Below, in pieces: positions 21,561 through 33,658 of a stretch of 64,000 nt of DNA. Origin of the DNA: Haliclona indistincta (Eukaryota; Porifera; Demospongiae; Haplosclerida; Chalinidae); assembly GCA_964017065.1 (NCBI GenBank), contig OZ024784.1, forward strand, positions 6,491,152-6,555,151, written 5' to 3'. The stretch's first letter is position 1. Each line of letters begins with the position of its first letter. A program made the translations under genes and the position numbers. The notes below the pieces were generated by a model, which had not been told where the DNA came from, did not search any database, and saw only the letters and a list, made by a program, of their open reading frames with translations.

Positions 21561-24113
21561 CTAAAAAGTGTAGGGATGACGCTTGCAAAAGTAAAGGAAC
21601 AAGATGGGATGATGCTTGCAAAAGTAAAGGAACAAAATGGGATGATGCTTACGAAAGTAAAGGAACAAGATGGGATGATGCTTGCAAAAGTGAAGGAACA
21701 ACATGGAATAATGCTTGCAAATGTAAAAAGTCCCAAGTATCCCTACATCAGCGGTTTGTAGAGTGACTGTTAGTCCTGTGGGCTCTAGCAAGTGGAGAGG
21801 AGAGATTCCTTGCACACGAGCTAACTGCCAGTTCTCATCTGCAAACACAGCAAGCAAGTTGAGTCATTGAGCAAATACACACACAAAGCTACCAAGACTT
21901 GCAGGTTGCTCAATTCGATAGCAAAGGAGTTATAGTAACAATCCATTGTAGTCTTATCAGTCAACTCCTGAAAGAAAATAAACCATCGTAAGTACTGTAC
22001 AAAGTGTACAAGCAATAATAAGTTACCTTAGCCAGTGTACGAGGGTCTTTAGTGCTGCCAGTAAGTGCAAGCTCACCAAGATCCACTATTAATAAATGAT
22101 GCTCACTAGAGGAGGATAGAAGAGTATTGTCAGGAGGAAGGCTAATTCTTACCTGGAGTAGAATCCCTTCTCAGGTACTATTATATACGGAGAACGCACT
22201 TTGACATTGATCTCCATTTGCTGAGATACAGACGACATAAGATACAGACACACACATAGCACAATCTATATAGCTTTCTGTCCTGAATGGCGTCCTGTAG
22301 ACCACTTGTAGTCTGTTCTTTCAGCTGGCCCATTGTGGCAGATGCAGCAGAAGTCAGTCTAGATAGAGAGAGGTCAACTTAGTGACAATAGGCTTTTAAA
22401 AACTTACTCCTGAAGGTGAAGGTTCTTGCGTATTCTAAAGGCAGCAATAAGACCATCAACCGTGTCCTGTATTAGTGGCAGCATAATGAATGCAACTACT
22501 ACATACCATGAACACATACCTCATCATAGATGATCTGCAGTGGTCTCATATTAGCAGCCACCACGATGTCCATGTTCTCTCTCTCAAGAGGGCTCAGCTC
22601 CAGGCTAAAGTCCACCAGTGGACTATCCTCCTCTTCCCTGCCTCCTACACCAGCCGTTACCATCCTGGTATCCACCCCGTTGTGTGGTATGCCAGTCATT
22701 GGTATCACCTTGACCTTGTATATGAGTGTTGCTGCTTCCCTTGACACACACTGCTTCCAGTTTGCATCAGTACTCTAACCAACAGAAGGGAGCAGTATTG
22801 AACTCCAAATTGGTAAACTAGACACATCACATCCTGTGTGTAGCAGCAGGTCACCTTCAGTTCTAGACTGTGCAGAGTGATTCCCATAGCAGTGGTAGTT
22901 GGGTTGGTCACTGTATCTTCATAACGGACGTGCACATCTCTGATTTTGACCTGCAGAACAATGCAGTACTCACTTGGTGCAAATACAAGCAGTATTTATC
23001 AGACGTTAGTAAAATGTCAGTCAATATTTGCGCATTATCGGCAGAACCACTTCAAAATAACATTACACAACAATGGTGCTTACTACAAGGTTCTTGATGA
23101 GATGAGAGACAAGCTTCTCTGTGAATGTGTCTGGTTTCTCAGCCGCCTTCTCGTCCTTCTTGCCCTTTTTCAGTTTCTTCTTTTGCTCTACAATATACAC
23201 AGTAGTGCAACAGTGAATGTAAACACAACATATCCCAAAACAAACACAATGCTAACATGCACTAGATAACCATTCCCATCACTACCAATGCAAACACACC
23301 TCACAGGTATAGCGTGTTTAGTGTGCCAAACCAACTTGGCACCAATGCTCAATCTCTACAAGAATACAACAGGCTCACACATTCAGTCAGTCCATGACTA
23401 TGCTATGCTGTGCTGTGCTGTGCTGTGCTGTGCTTACCGGCCTTCAGCTTCTTGGCTGCTTCTTCTAATTTCTTGATCTCGTCTTCTTTTTTCTTGCGTT
23501 GCCGTGTCTCGTCTTCTTCAGCATTATACGGACGATCTACAACAGCAAGTCAGTAATCCATGTGGTATGGTGTCTTCAAGTGAACTAGTACATGTTAAAT
23601 ACTTCACTCACTCAGGTCTGGTTCAACCACTATGTAGATCTCGTCAATAGTAACCACTATCACCTCACTGGTCAGATTCTTCCATGGTATCTTCATCTCA
23701 ATGTTCCCTACACAACAAATCTATAGCTGAAAGCTGGACAAACTAGCTACAATCAACGGTAACAAGAATAGTGCAAGCAATGAATCAGAGGATTGACACC
23801 CACCAATGTGACTAGCTTTGACTCTGATAGGAAGATCAAACTCTTTCTGCATGTGTTGATACACATTATAACCTCTTTAAAAAATGGATGGTTCAACTTA
23901 CAAAGAGGTCCTTCTTCAGTTGGATGTTATCAAGTTTCACATTTCCTGAGCGGAGATAAACGCTGTATCTACCACGTGCAGCCATGCACTACACCCTCGA
24001 CTACACCACTTACCATTCCATATTCCAACCTTGAGGTGCGAGCTATCTAGCCGTTCCACGTACGGCTCAAGAAACCGGTTTAGAACATCGACGAGAACCA
24101 AAGCAAATACCAT
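21561..24113 (-). pseudogene. Truncated VPS13A/C-like N-terminal fragment V2
   Basis: This is a second copy of the fragment seen at 8183-11253, starting MVFALVLVDVLNRFLEPYVE with the same exon chain. Differences are informative. The exon encoding LNSLGVYFNTFAQ is gone: the exon ending in LIYK runs straight into KVIPMTGIPHNG, a segment missing from V1. An 8-base deletion near 21889 removes the donor-proximal bases used in V1 (aaaccag before gtttgt), so the next-to-last junction is probably lost. No MITE is present in the RPLQIIYDE exon. The final exon still runs into the minisatellite. The central ~200 VPS13 residues and the whole C-terminal portion are absent. It looks like an independently decaying duplicate; transcription is untested. 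Confidence 0.83.
21573..21735. repeat. 33-base minisatellite, about 5 units
   Basis: This is the same unit as at 8195-8425 but with two fewer repeats. The opposite-strand frame again runs in from the VPS13-derived exon and ends at the matching stop (CKRHPYTF end). Confidence 0.9.
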
Positions 24114-24414
24114 GTTTGCCTTTATATCTCACCCAATGAGTTAAGGCTACATCCAAGGTCGTTTTAGCATGCAGCTAAGCGCCTTTTGCACAGCTGACGA
24201 AGCCACACCTTGTTTGCTATCACGTGATCATGACTCTTTTGCATGCAGTACGGGTACGCGTACGTATACGTTGCAGTTGCAGTTGCAGTTGCAGTTATAC
24301 TGCATGCATTCGGCAGGCTGGAATAAGCAGAGCCATTCTCAGGTAATAAGGATATTTGCAGTGAGCGCACCTTGCAAGCATAATCTTGTCGCTCGTTTTA
24401 TAGAGTGCAGAAGC
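24114..24414. promoter_or_regulatory. Compact divergent promoter between V2 and G3
   Basis: Only about 300 bases separate the V2 and G3 start codons, and they represent the uninterrupted version of the V1-G2 interval. A ttgcag hexamer repeat (24271-24294) has expanded where G2 has a single copy, and the TATA-like motif seen before G2 is replaced by cgtacgtatacg. Bidirectional activity is inferred from geometry. Confidence 0.5.
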
Positions 24415-27400
24415 ATGTTGCAGGCTTGCTCTGTAGTGCTGGTGCTAATCTGCACTACAGGAATCATGGCAAGCCACTTTCGTGGTGGTATCATCACGGT
24501 CAGAAGAAATCCAGACAATACTGTGAGTAAAGAGTACTGAATAATTCTTTTATCTGCAGCTCGTGACAGAGCAACGCTAGCAGCGTGAAACTCGCTCTGA
24601 TGCATCATTGAGTGTGTCTCAATGTATAATGCAGCTTGAAACGTTGCACAATATTCTGCACCAAGGAATAATGTAGGAACGATCGACATCGTACGGATAC
24701 GCATTTTTTCACGCCAAAAATCTCTCCTGACTAACCGTGCAGCAAAGGTTACCAGCTGAAATTCGACTCTTATAAACCATTTCTAGGTGCTGACGAAGAG
24801 TTTTCTGCATTTACTTTTTCTGATTTTAAGAAAAACACTTTTACATTCTAAATCATGGCTGATTTTGCAGTGACGTCCATGTTTGTCGATGCATAGAACA
24901 GCTACGTTCAGCGTGGGTCAACAAAACTCTTCGTCTGCACCTAGAAATGGTTTATAAGAGTCGAATTTCAGCTGGTAACCTTTGCTGCATGGTTAGTCAG
25001 GAGAGATTTTTGGCTAGAAAAATGCGTATCCGTACGATGTCGATTTTTCCTACATTATTCCTTGGTGTAGAATATTGTGCAACGTTTCAAGCTGCATTAT
25101 ACATTGAGACACACTCATTGATGCATCAGAGCGAGTTTCAATCTGCTAGCGCTGTTCTGTCACGAGCTGCAGATAAAAGAAAGTCGCTCATTAATATTCA
25201 TAAAAACGGGTATACCGCCACCTTAATTAAGTATAATTATCATGTCAACATGCAATATATATGTTACGACCCGATTCACAACCTGACCCGTTTCGAAGCC
25301 GGCCGCCGGTTTCGAAGCCGGTTAACCCGATTTACAACCACATAACTCAGTTGACCCGGTTTAAAACCAATGCTTCAGGGTGCCCACCTGCATGCTAGAT
25401 CGACAGAACCTACGTAGGAGTGCTGTCGCGGTTATAGCTCACTGCAGTGCAGCGCAGCAAGACTGGAAAGTGTCCGCGGAGGCGATTTAGAGCATCATGT
25501 GCTACTACAGTCATCGACAGGAGCGTCGTTGTAAGTGGTTTAGCAGCGCAGCACAGCAAGCCTACCTGCTAAATTGACAGGAATGCCGTTACGAGTGGTT
25601 CAGCAACGCAGCGCAGCAAGAAATGTTGTGTGCATGCAACAGTTGTTTTAACAATCAAACTGCACTAAAATTCATAGGAACATGTCACAGCTTCTTCTTC
25701 AAACGTGACTCCTGTACATGGAAGCAAATTTAAAGAACAGTATGATTGCGATGCAATGTATATGGATCCTCAGAGTACACGTTATGTTTAGTAGTCGAAG
25801 TCTATTACACGCGCGCACTTAGCATTATGCACGCTTTGAATCTGGCGCGCAGCTAGCAAACCCGCTTCGAAACCGGTCAACCGGCTTCGAAGCGGGTCAA
25901 AGGTTGTGAATCGGGTCGTAACATATACAGGCCCGGCGGAAGCAAATTTTCATTGGACCGGCAGCTCATTAATATTCATATTTATTGCGTACAACTCCGC
26001 CCCTTTGCAATTTGTTCGATGTTTTGGTCGCGTGTGACGAGAGTCTCTGTCTACGAAACAAGTTTATACTGACTCGTAGAGCGACAATGACCACATTTTA
26101 GCTCGTGGCAACGTAAGGAAAGTGATTTTGTATAATCGTGGCCCAAAATTATTGGTCCGGCACGTGCCGGGTCTGCCCTGTTGGGTGCGCCGGGCCTGAT
26201 ATACATGTACATGATGATTTTATCAGTTGAGACATTTAGTTCACGCTTTTGGGCTTTCAGTGATTTCATTATCAAAAGAAAAGTTTTTACAGGTGTGCTT
26301 ATACTGACCTGCATTACATAACAAGGGGGAGTCAGGTAGTTTAACCCCTAAAAATAGTGATGAACAATTGTGTAAACATAGATTATTACAATAATTATGG
26401 TTACATTATGTATGGCTGCTGATAGCTATTATACACTGCAAATTCTATTATTCATTGTCTATGCTAGCTGTGCTAGATAATTAATTAATCTTTTGTACAG
26501 ACCGAACTATCTTATCGTGTCTCATGGCGAAGAGATAGCAATCCTGGTCAATATTGTGATTCTACTACTGTTGCTAATGGTAATCTTGGCAGTGGAGAAG
26601 GCAATCTTGTATGCTTGAGTGGTTGTTCTGGCACGATTACACCAATGTCTTATATTTGTACTGACTTCAGTATACAAGAAAATTGGTCCTTTGGTGAACG
26701 TTTTATTACTTATTCAAATGATGTAGCACTATTTAATGTTGCAGATGAGGTGACTATTGGTTTTACTGGTTGCTGCTGGATATCATCTGTCGGTGGCAGC
26801 TGGAGCCTTTCAACTAGACTGAGTCTGGTCAAAAGAAATGACACTGGCAGAATCAACTCAACACCTCGTTCCATTACTGCTCCTGTCATTCGGCTTCAGG
26901 AGGGTTGTAATCACACCTTGGCCCTTGCTGTCAGCGACCCTGATGGTGATGCTGTTCGCTGTAGATGGGCCAGTACTAATCTTGAATGTGGAGGCATTTG
27001 TAGTACATTCCCTGGTGCTGTCCTTGATTCAGCTTCTTGTATGATTACTTACTGGGCTAATCAAGGAACTGGATACAAAGCTGCTGCAATAATGCTTGAA
27101 GATTTTTCTCCTGGTCAGTCAGAGCCATTTAGTAGTGTTGGTTTGCAATTCCTGGTTCTAGTAGTTAGTTCAAACAGTCCATGCTCACAAAAGCCAACGT
27201 TCATTCACCCAACTTTGCCCCAGGCTACATGTGTAGCTATTCCGGCCATGGCTACTTTTATGACACAGCTAACAGCAACAAGCGGTGGCACAGGTGTATC
27301 CATCTCTGAAATACAAACCACCTCACCACTGGGTACATCTAAAGGAGTGCTACAGCATGTAGTAGGTACTAATACTTACTATGTCAACATAACATGGACT

Positions 27401-30400
27401 CCTGAACCAAACCAATACAATCAAACACATCTATTTTGCTACACAGCCCTGAACTCTGCAGGTCTGGCTAGTGAACAAACATGCATTCAATTCCTTACAG
27501 CACATTTACCTCCCACACTGATTAATGGAACCAACATACCAAATCAGGAAATGGCTCATCCTTCTAACACCACATGGCATGCTAGATTTGATACAGCTAT
27601 ACAGCGTCCTTCTCTAGCTGCTTTCATTATCTTTTATGACAATAACACTGGTAATGAAGTGTATCGAATTGATGCTTCGTTATCGCCAGAAATAAGCTTT
27701 CATGTGTCAAATGAAATTTCTATACATCCAAATTACATTTTCGCAGAAAAGAAGAAATTTTATATACAACTTTCTAGAGGCATTGTTCAAGGAATAGCAG
27801 GTTGTGGACCTGGAAACGAACCAATAGAAGATAGAGATTTTTGGGTTTTTGAAACAATGGATGTGACTCCACCAATGATACACTTCACTGCTAACCCGTC
27901 TATCAGCAATGCTAACATTACCATATCTTGGGAAAGTAATGAATCTGTAGCTTGGCAATGCTTACTGATATCAGGTAATGTTGAGTCTGTGGTCAACTGT
28001 TCTGGTGCTTTCTGGAGAGGATATGATATGTCTGAAGGCACATACTCCTTGAACGTTAGTGGCACTGACGAAGCAGGAAATAGAGCTACAGTGGTGCACA
28101 CGTTTATGGTAGATTTGACCCCACCTATTACTGTTATAAAGGCCAAGCCTAAGCCAATATCTAACCAGCTAAATCCAAGATTTAATTTTGTCTGTAATGA
28201 TGTAGCCTGCACTTATGAATGCCAGCTTAGCAAAATCAACAATGCTTTGCAAAAATTGTCACAATCATGTAATGGAGGTTTCTTTGTCACACCAACTCTT
28301 GAACACAACTATACGTATGTTTTTCAAGTTACAGCAACTGATATAGTTGGTAACAAAGGTATCTTTGCAAACTACACATGGGATACAGACTTTGAAAGTC
28401 CACACATATTTGTCATTGATAATGTAACAGTTCAGTGCACTGACACTAGTCCAATGCATACAGGCCAGCCTATGGCAGTAGATAATCGATCAGGTATTGT
28501 TCCAACTACTCATGTTGATTTTAATCTTGGTTGCTCAATAAAACGCACTTGGAGAGCTACAGATGAAGCTGGAAACACAGCCAGCTTAATACAATATATA
28601 GGCCTGGATTTTCAACCCTCAATATCACTGGCTCCACAGGTTCTGTTAAAGTGTGACAGCACTGCAGATGCTGTAACTGTCTCTACAATGACGGCACACG
28701 CTATTAATCCCTGCAATCTACCATTTCAACTAACCCACATTGATTCTATTGATAACTACACTTGCCCTGCTCAATTCACGCGCAATTGGACAATTTCTAT
28801 TTGCAGTAAAAAGGCAACTGCTTTTCAGGTAATTTCTGTATACGATGTATGTCCTGTACATGCTTGTGGAAGAAATGAAACCAAGCCACGTGGTGCATGC
28901 ATCCTTGGCGAATGTTTATGTAATAAGCCATGGCATGGCAATGACTGCAGTGTTCTTATATATGAGCCAGTGCTGCAGGCAATAAATCATACTGTCTTAA
29001 AAGAAGCCCAAGAATATATTGCTAATGTAACACTATTAATGGGTACAAAACCTTTTTCATGGACAGTACTTTCTGGTCCCGATGGCTTGAATATAAATGG
29101 AAATCTTGGTCAGGTAATATGGAATAGAGCACGTGCTGGAAACCATACTATTGCAGTAGAAGTTGAAAATCAAATTGGTAGAGCTGAGGTAGAGTGGATA
29201 TTAGAGGTCAAACCTGGATACAATGCAACTCTAGATCATGCTTCTGGTAGTATATTCTCACAAGCTCAACCAGTCATCTTAATGGGACATGTTGAATATG
29301 TAGCTGGCAATCTTGTCAAGGAATCTCTTGCTGGTGTTGTGCTTGTTGAAATTGATGTCATCGCAAATGGAGCCACAAGAACATTGAAAGCATCCACTAC
29401 TCATGATGGAGATTTCTCACTAACATTTTATCCTACTGCAACAGAATATGGCAGCTACACAGCAGCTGCAAGGCACCCAAGTTCCTACAAAGTTCTTTCT
29501 CAAGTTGAATGGAGCTTTCTTGGAATGAAAGCTATGCCAAGAGTTGTTAGTTTGAGAGGAGAGACAATGAACAGCTTCATGGACACTTTTCATAATGCAA
29601 CTACTATCTTGAATGATGGCCCAGAGGCTTTAAGTGGTCTTACAGCAATCGCACTTGTAAATAGTGAAGACTTAAATGTGATAGCATCATTTCAAAATGT
29701 GCCATCAAATGGTTCTATTGCTCCTGGAAACGCAATACAAATGGACATAACTGTAACTGCTTCACAACCATTACAGCATACATTTATTATTGAAATTCAT
29801 TCTTTTCAAAATACTACAGTTGAATTAATTGTTCAGCTCTACGTTGCACAGATTCTTCCAAGTTTTTTAATCGAGCCATCATCTATTAATACCAGAATAA
29901 TTAGAGGAAGCTCACGAGTACTTCAATTCAACATAACCAATGTTGGTAGGGCCACAGCAAATAATGTTAAAGCTATTTTACCATCCACAAACATAATTTC
30001 TTTCATCAGCTTTGGTCAAAATGGAAATAACCCTCGTTTAAACTTAAAAACAGGAGAATCTGCAACACTATCAATCCTAATACAAACACCACAAAGTCAA
30101 CAACTTGGTGAAATCTCTGCTTCAATGGCCATTTCTAGTGCAGAAGCATCTAAAGCTATTCCTGTGTTTCTTATTGTATCTTCAAACCTTCTATTAGACT
30201 TGACAGTAGTAGTTGAAGATGAATACACATACTTTGCTGAAGGAAGACCACTAGTAGATAATGCAATAGTGACAATCTTGAACTATCAAAGGAATATAAG
30301 AATGACTAATGGAACTAATTCTAGGAATGGCAGTGTTATATTTTACAACATTATTGAGGACAGGTATGAGCTAACTGTTGAGGCACCAAATCATCGAAGT

Positions 30401-33337
30401 GTTCGTCAGGTGATTATTACTACTAGCGACAATCCAGTTGTAACAATATTCATTGAAAGACAAGCAGTAATATATAGATGGAGTGTTATACCGGTCACAT
30501 ATGAGGACACCTATTCTCTTGTCATTGAAGCTGACTTCGAAACAAATGTGCCAATACCAGTAGTTACAGTAACACCAATGGAGATTGATCTCGATGAGCT
30601 AGAGCGTGGCTTCATTGACTCGATTCAGCTAAACATAACAAATCATGGTCTCATTCGAGCCGATGATGTTGAAATACAACTCCCTACCACACATCCATTT
30701 TTAGAATTCTCTATTGCAAATGAAGATCTTGGCAATTTGAATCCCCTTACTTCGATAATTACAACTGTTCTTATAACAAGAAGACATGTTCAAAAACGTG
30801 CTGCACCACCAGTTGTTCTTGTATATGCAATTCAAGTGTTACATAGCTTTGTTTGCAATGTAAGACAATTTCGTATTACTCCAATTGTTTTGAAAAAGGA
30901 TCCACCACCTCCACCACCTACACCACTTGCACCATCTGCACCATCTGCACCACCTGCACCACCTGACCTACCTGACCTACCTGCACCACCTGCATCACCT
31001 GCACCATCTGCACTACCATTTTCAGGCAATAGAGTTCCTTCTTTTCCAAGATTGCGTTATTATGGTGGAGGCAATGGAGTAGGTCTCCCAGAATTCATTT
31101 CCATACCCTATTCGGCTGTCACTTCTGCTTTTTGCAATAAATGCCTACAAGCAGTTGTCTCATGCATACCAACGCCACTTTTTCCTTTTTCCGGGTGTAT
31201 TCCGCTATTGATAGCTCAAGATTTTCCATCTCCTAACAAACCTCCATTTGAATCAGTTAAAAGTGCATTAAAATGGATTGGTTGTCTAGTTAATAAACCA
31301 TCGTTACATTTGAAAAATTGCTTTCTTGGTCTTTTTAATGAGGACTGCAAAAGAATTGCACAATCGCTTGTCGGTAGACGCAAGAGAGCACTTTCTAGCC
31401 GAGTAGATGAGTTACTTGATGGTATATTCCCAATCCATCAGAGTATGAAACTCGGTGAAGAAATACTTGGAGATGAAGTCTGGCTTTCTATTGGTGACCC
31501 AGAATGGCTGTCTCATATCTATGAATTTATGGACGACGGGAGTGAATCAGGTGTGTTGATATCTATCACAGAGCTCTCTTCGATATTGGCTTTGAATCCT
31601 CCAAATGGGACTAATACTGAAATGGTTCGTAAATTAGTAGAACGCTTGAACAACACTCTCCATGGATGGACTACAGGACAGCTAGAACCAGAAGATGGTT
31701 CAAATATAGCTTCTTTTAACACTACTCGAAAATATGAGGAAGACATATTCTTGTTCAATGAGAAAGCTAAGAGCAAGGGATTTTCATCATATCTGGATGC
31801 ATACAGTGTTGCTAGAAATGACATCAATCAACTCGACAGATGGGAAGAAGAGGAGGGTGTTTGCGCTGTTGTGAGGATCCGGATTGAACAGGAACTTGCT
31901 GTTACCAGAGAAGCATTCCTTGCTAAACTAGAAATTGAAAACAAAGAAAACCTACCACTTGAGCGAATCGAGTTAGAAATTGTCATAGTTGACTCAACCA
32001 ATGGTAACATAGCTACAAGCCTATTTTCAATCAGCAATGAAACTCTTTCAGGTTCTCTTGTGAAGGATGGGTCCAAATGGCTTCTTGGAAGTGGAATGTC
32101 TGGACAGGTCGAATGGCTAATTGCTCCTTACTCTGAGGCAGCTCCTCATTCTGATAAAGAGTATGATATTCGAGGAACCTTGCGGTATGTGCTAGATATG
32201 GAGAACATCACAATTCCTCTCCTCCCTACCTTGATCACAGTGAAACCTGATCCATCTTTAATTGTGCACTATTTCTGGGAAAAGAAGGTCATTGCTGATG
32301 ATCCCTTTACTGATGAAAGGGAACCATCAGTGCCATTTACACTTGGTGTTGCTATAAGAAACAAGGGCGCTGGAGTTGCTACTGATCTTCGAATTACGTC
32401 TGGACAGCCTGAAATAATTGAAAACGAAAAAGGTCTGTTGGTCAACTTTATGATAATTGGTGCAAACATCGGTATTGGAAATATTACACCGTCTTTGACT
32501 GTTACATTTGGTGATCTCCTCCCAAACACAACTACTGTAGCAAGATGGTTCATGATCTCCAGTCTCCAGGGAGAGTTCAAGAACTATTCTGCTGTCTTTG
32601 AAAACAAGAACCCTCTTGGTGATCCCAAACTTTCGATCCTTGATGACCTAAAGATTCACGAACTTTTCCGAAACGTCGAAATGTATGACAGCAGTGAGGA
32701 TGATGGAATTCCTGACTTTCTTGTCATTGCTCGTAACCGACCAAGTGAACTATACAGCAGTAAGACACTACAGCAATATGCTGTCAACCCTGGGGAGGTA
32801 ATTTCGGTTCACATTGCGTCTACTAACTCTCTTTCTCTTGAGGTAAGGACCAAGGCAAACTGTACTGGCTGGATTTACTACAGATATGAAGACTCACAGA
32901 ATATGCTGCAAAACACAGCTCTTTTCTTGAATACTACAAAGCAAGAAGGAAATACCACGTCTCATATTCCTTCAACAAATGCATGGATAACGAGCGAAAA
33001 AGATTCAAGCAAATCTACAGAAACATTCTTTCTTCATGTAGTTGATAACATTCAGTCAATGGATGAGGTGGTCTTCACTATGACGCTTTGTACTGTCAAC
33101 TGCACTGGAGTGGAAGTACCTTTCATTGATCCGACTGGCAGATTCGAAACATCAACAACCACTACAATTCCAGCACCTTCTTCCAGCACAACTACTACAA
33201 CAAATGATGCATCATTTCAGGCGACAGTATCCATGGTGCCTACCAGTACTCCACCTCCCGTTGGTGCTGCTCCTCAAATAACTGGATTTATTGTTCTCTT
33301 TACTATATTTGCTGTTGTGACAATTTTGATAACTTAG
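24415..33337 (+). CDS. Giant GPI-anchor-like multidomain surface protein G3 (complete, 2 exons)
   Basis: Exon 1 (24415-24522) encodes the same signal peptide and SHFRGGIITVRRNPDNT. It joins in phase 0 to exon 2 (26501-33337), giving 2,314 residues. Architecture follows G2: Cys-rich N-terminus, Ig/HYR-like modules, EGF-like loop, NEW3/CARDB-like modules, Pro/Ala linker (30900-31015, with PDLPDLP variants), Cys patch, RRKR site, Ser/Thr stalk and GPI-type tail. It is mosaic. At both ends it matches G1 (GNLGSGEGNL; STPPPVGAAP; SMDEVVF), while the linker and Cys patch match G2. The 3' flank diverges from G1 and G2 after about 33430, with no minisatellite or VPS13 fragment, so this is the array edge. 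Its intron carries several inverted-repeat elements. Function unknown. Confidence 0.92.
24547..25179. mobile_element. 633-base foldback element in G3 intron 1
   Basis: The ends CTTTTATCTGCAGCTCGTGA and their complement begin arms of about 265 bases each that pair almost throughout, around a loop of roughly 95 bases. Open frames within it are by-products of the arms and do not look like a transposase. It is absent from the G1 and G2 introns. Confidence 0.88.
25262..25923. mobile_element. TGTTACG-type inverted-repeat element, copy 1
   Basis: It starts TGTTACGACCCGATTCACAA and ends with the near reverse complement TTGTGAATCGGGTCGTAACA, with TATA on both flanks. Subterminal GC-rich repeats (tttcgaagccgg and related) occur at both ends. 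No transposase frame is visible, so it is probably non-autonomous. The element at 56521-57390 shares the terminus and flank. Confidence 0.85.
25925..26205. mobile_element. Possible short inverted-repeat element abutting the TGTTACG element
   Basis: tatacaggcccggcg at 25925 and cgccgggcctgatata at about 26191 form imperfect inverted ends around about 280 bases. Internal attggaccggc and attggtccggc echo each other. The boundaries are less secure than for its neighbour. Confidence 0.5.
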
Positions 33338-33658
33338 CAATAACAGTACATGCATTTTTGTTTGATTGTATAGCTGAATTTAGAATAGTAGTAGTCTACT
33401 ATAGTATGTATGTCTGTGTATGTACATGTATGTAGTATGAAGTTTATTATTGCTAGCTCACGTGAAAACAACGTCGTATCCGGTACCGGTACGGCATCGG
33501 TATGCCGGTAGTAGGCGTAGCCTTTACGACTTGCATGTAAACAAGAAGAGACTGCGATCGAGCTAGTCTTCCGACAAGATTCGAAGAAGTTTCAGCAGTT
33601 GTTCAGGCAGCATAAACCTTCGCGTGTCAGAGATTTGCTACCAAGACTGCAGTCAACA
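33338..33658 (+). other. 3' flank of G3 and 5' leader of the next gene
   Basis: The first ~95 bases match the G1/G2 3' UTR and then diverge. No poly(A) signal is clear close to the stop. GC-rich sequence around 33470-33560 (ggtaccggtacggcatcgg) followed by an exon-like stretch ending at a donor suggests the promoter and first exon of the next gene. Confidence 0.45.

Noticed and set aside
24947..25345. 132-codon plus-strand frame and its 121-codon minus-strand counterpart at 24339-24704
   Set aside because: They share peptide strings because they are the two arms of the 633-base foldback element. No transposase motifs are present.
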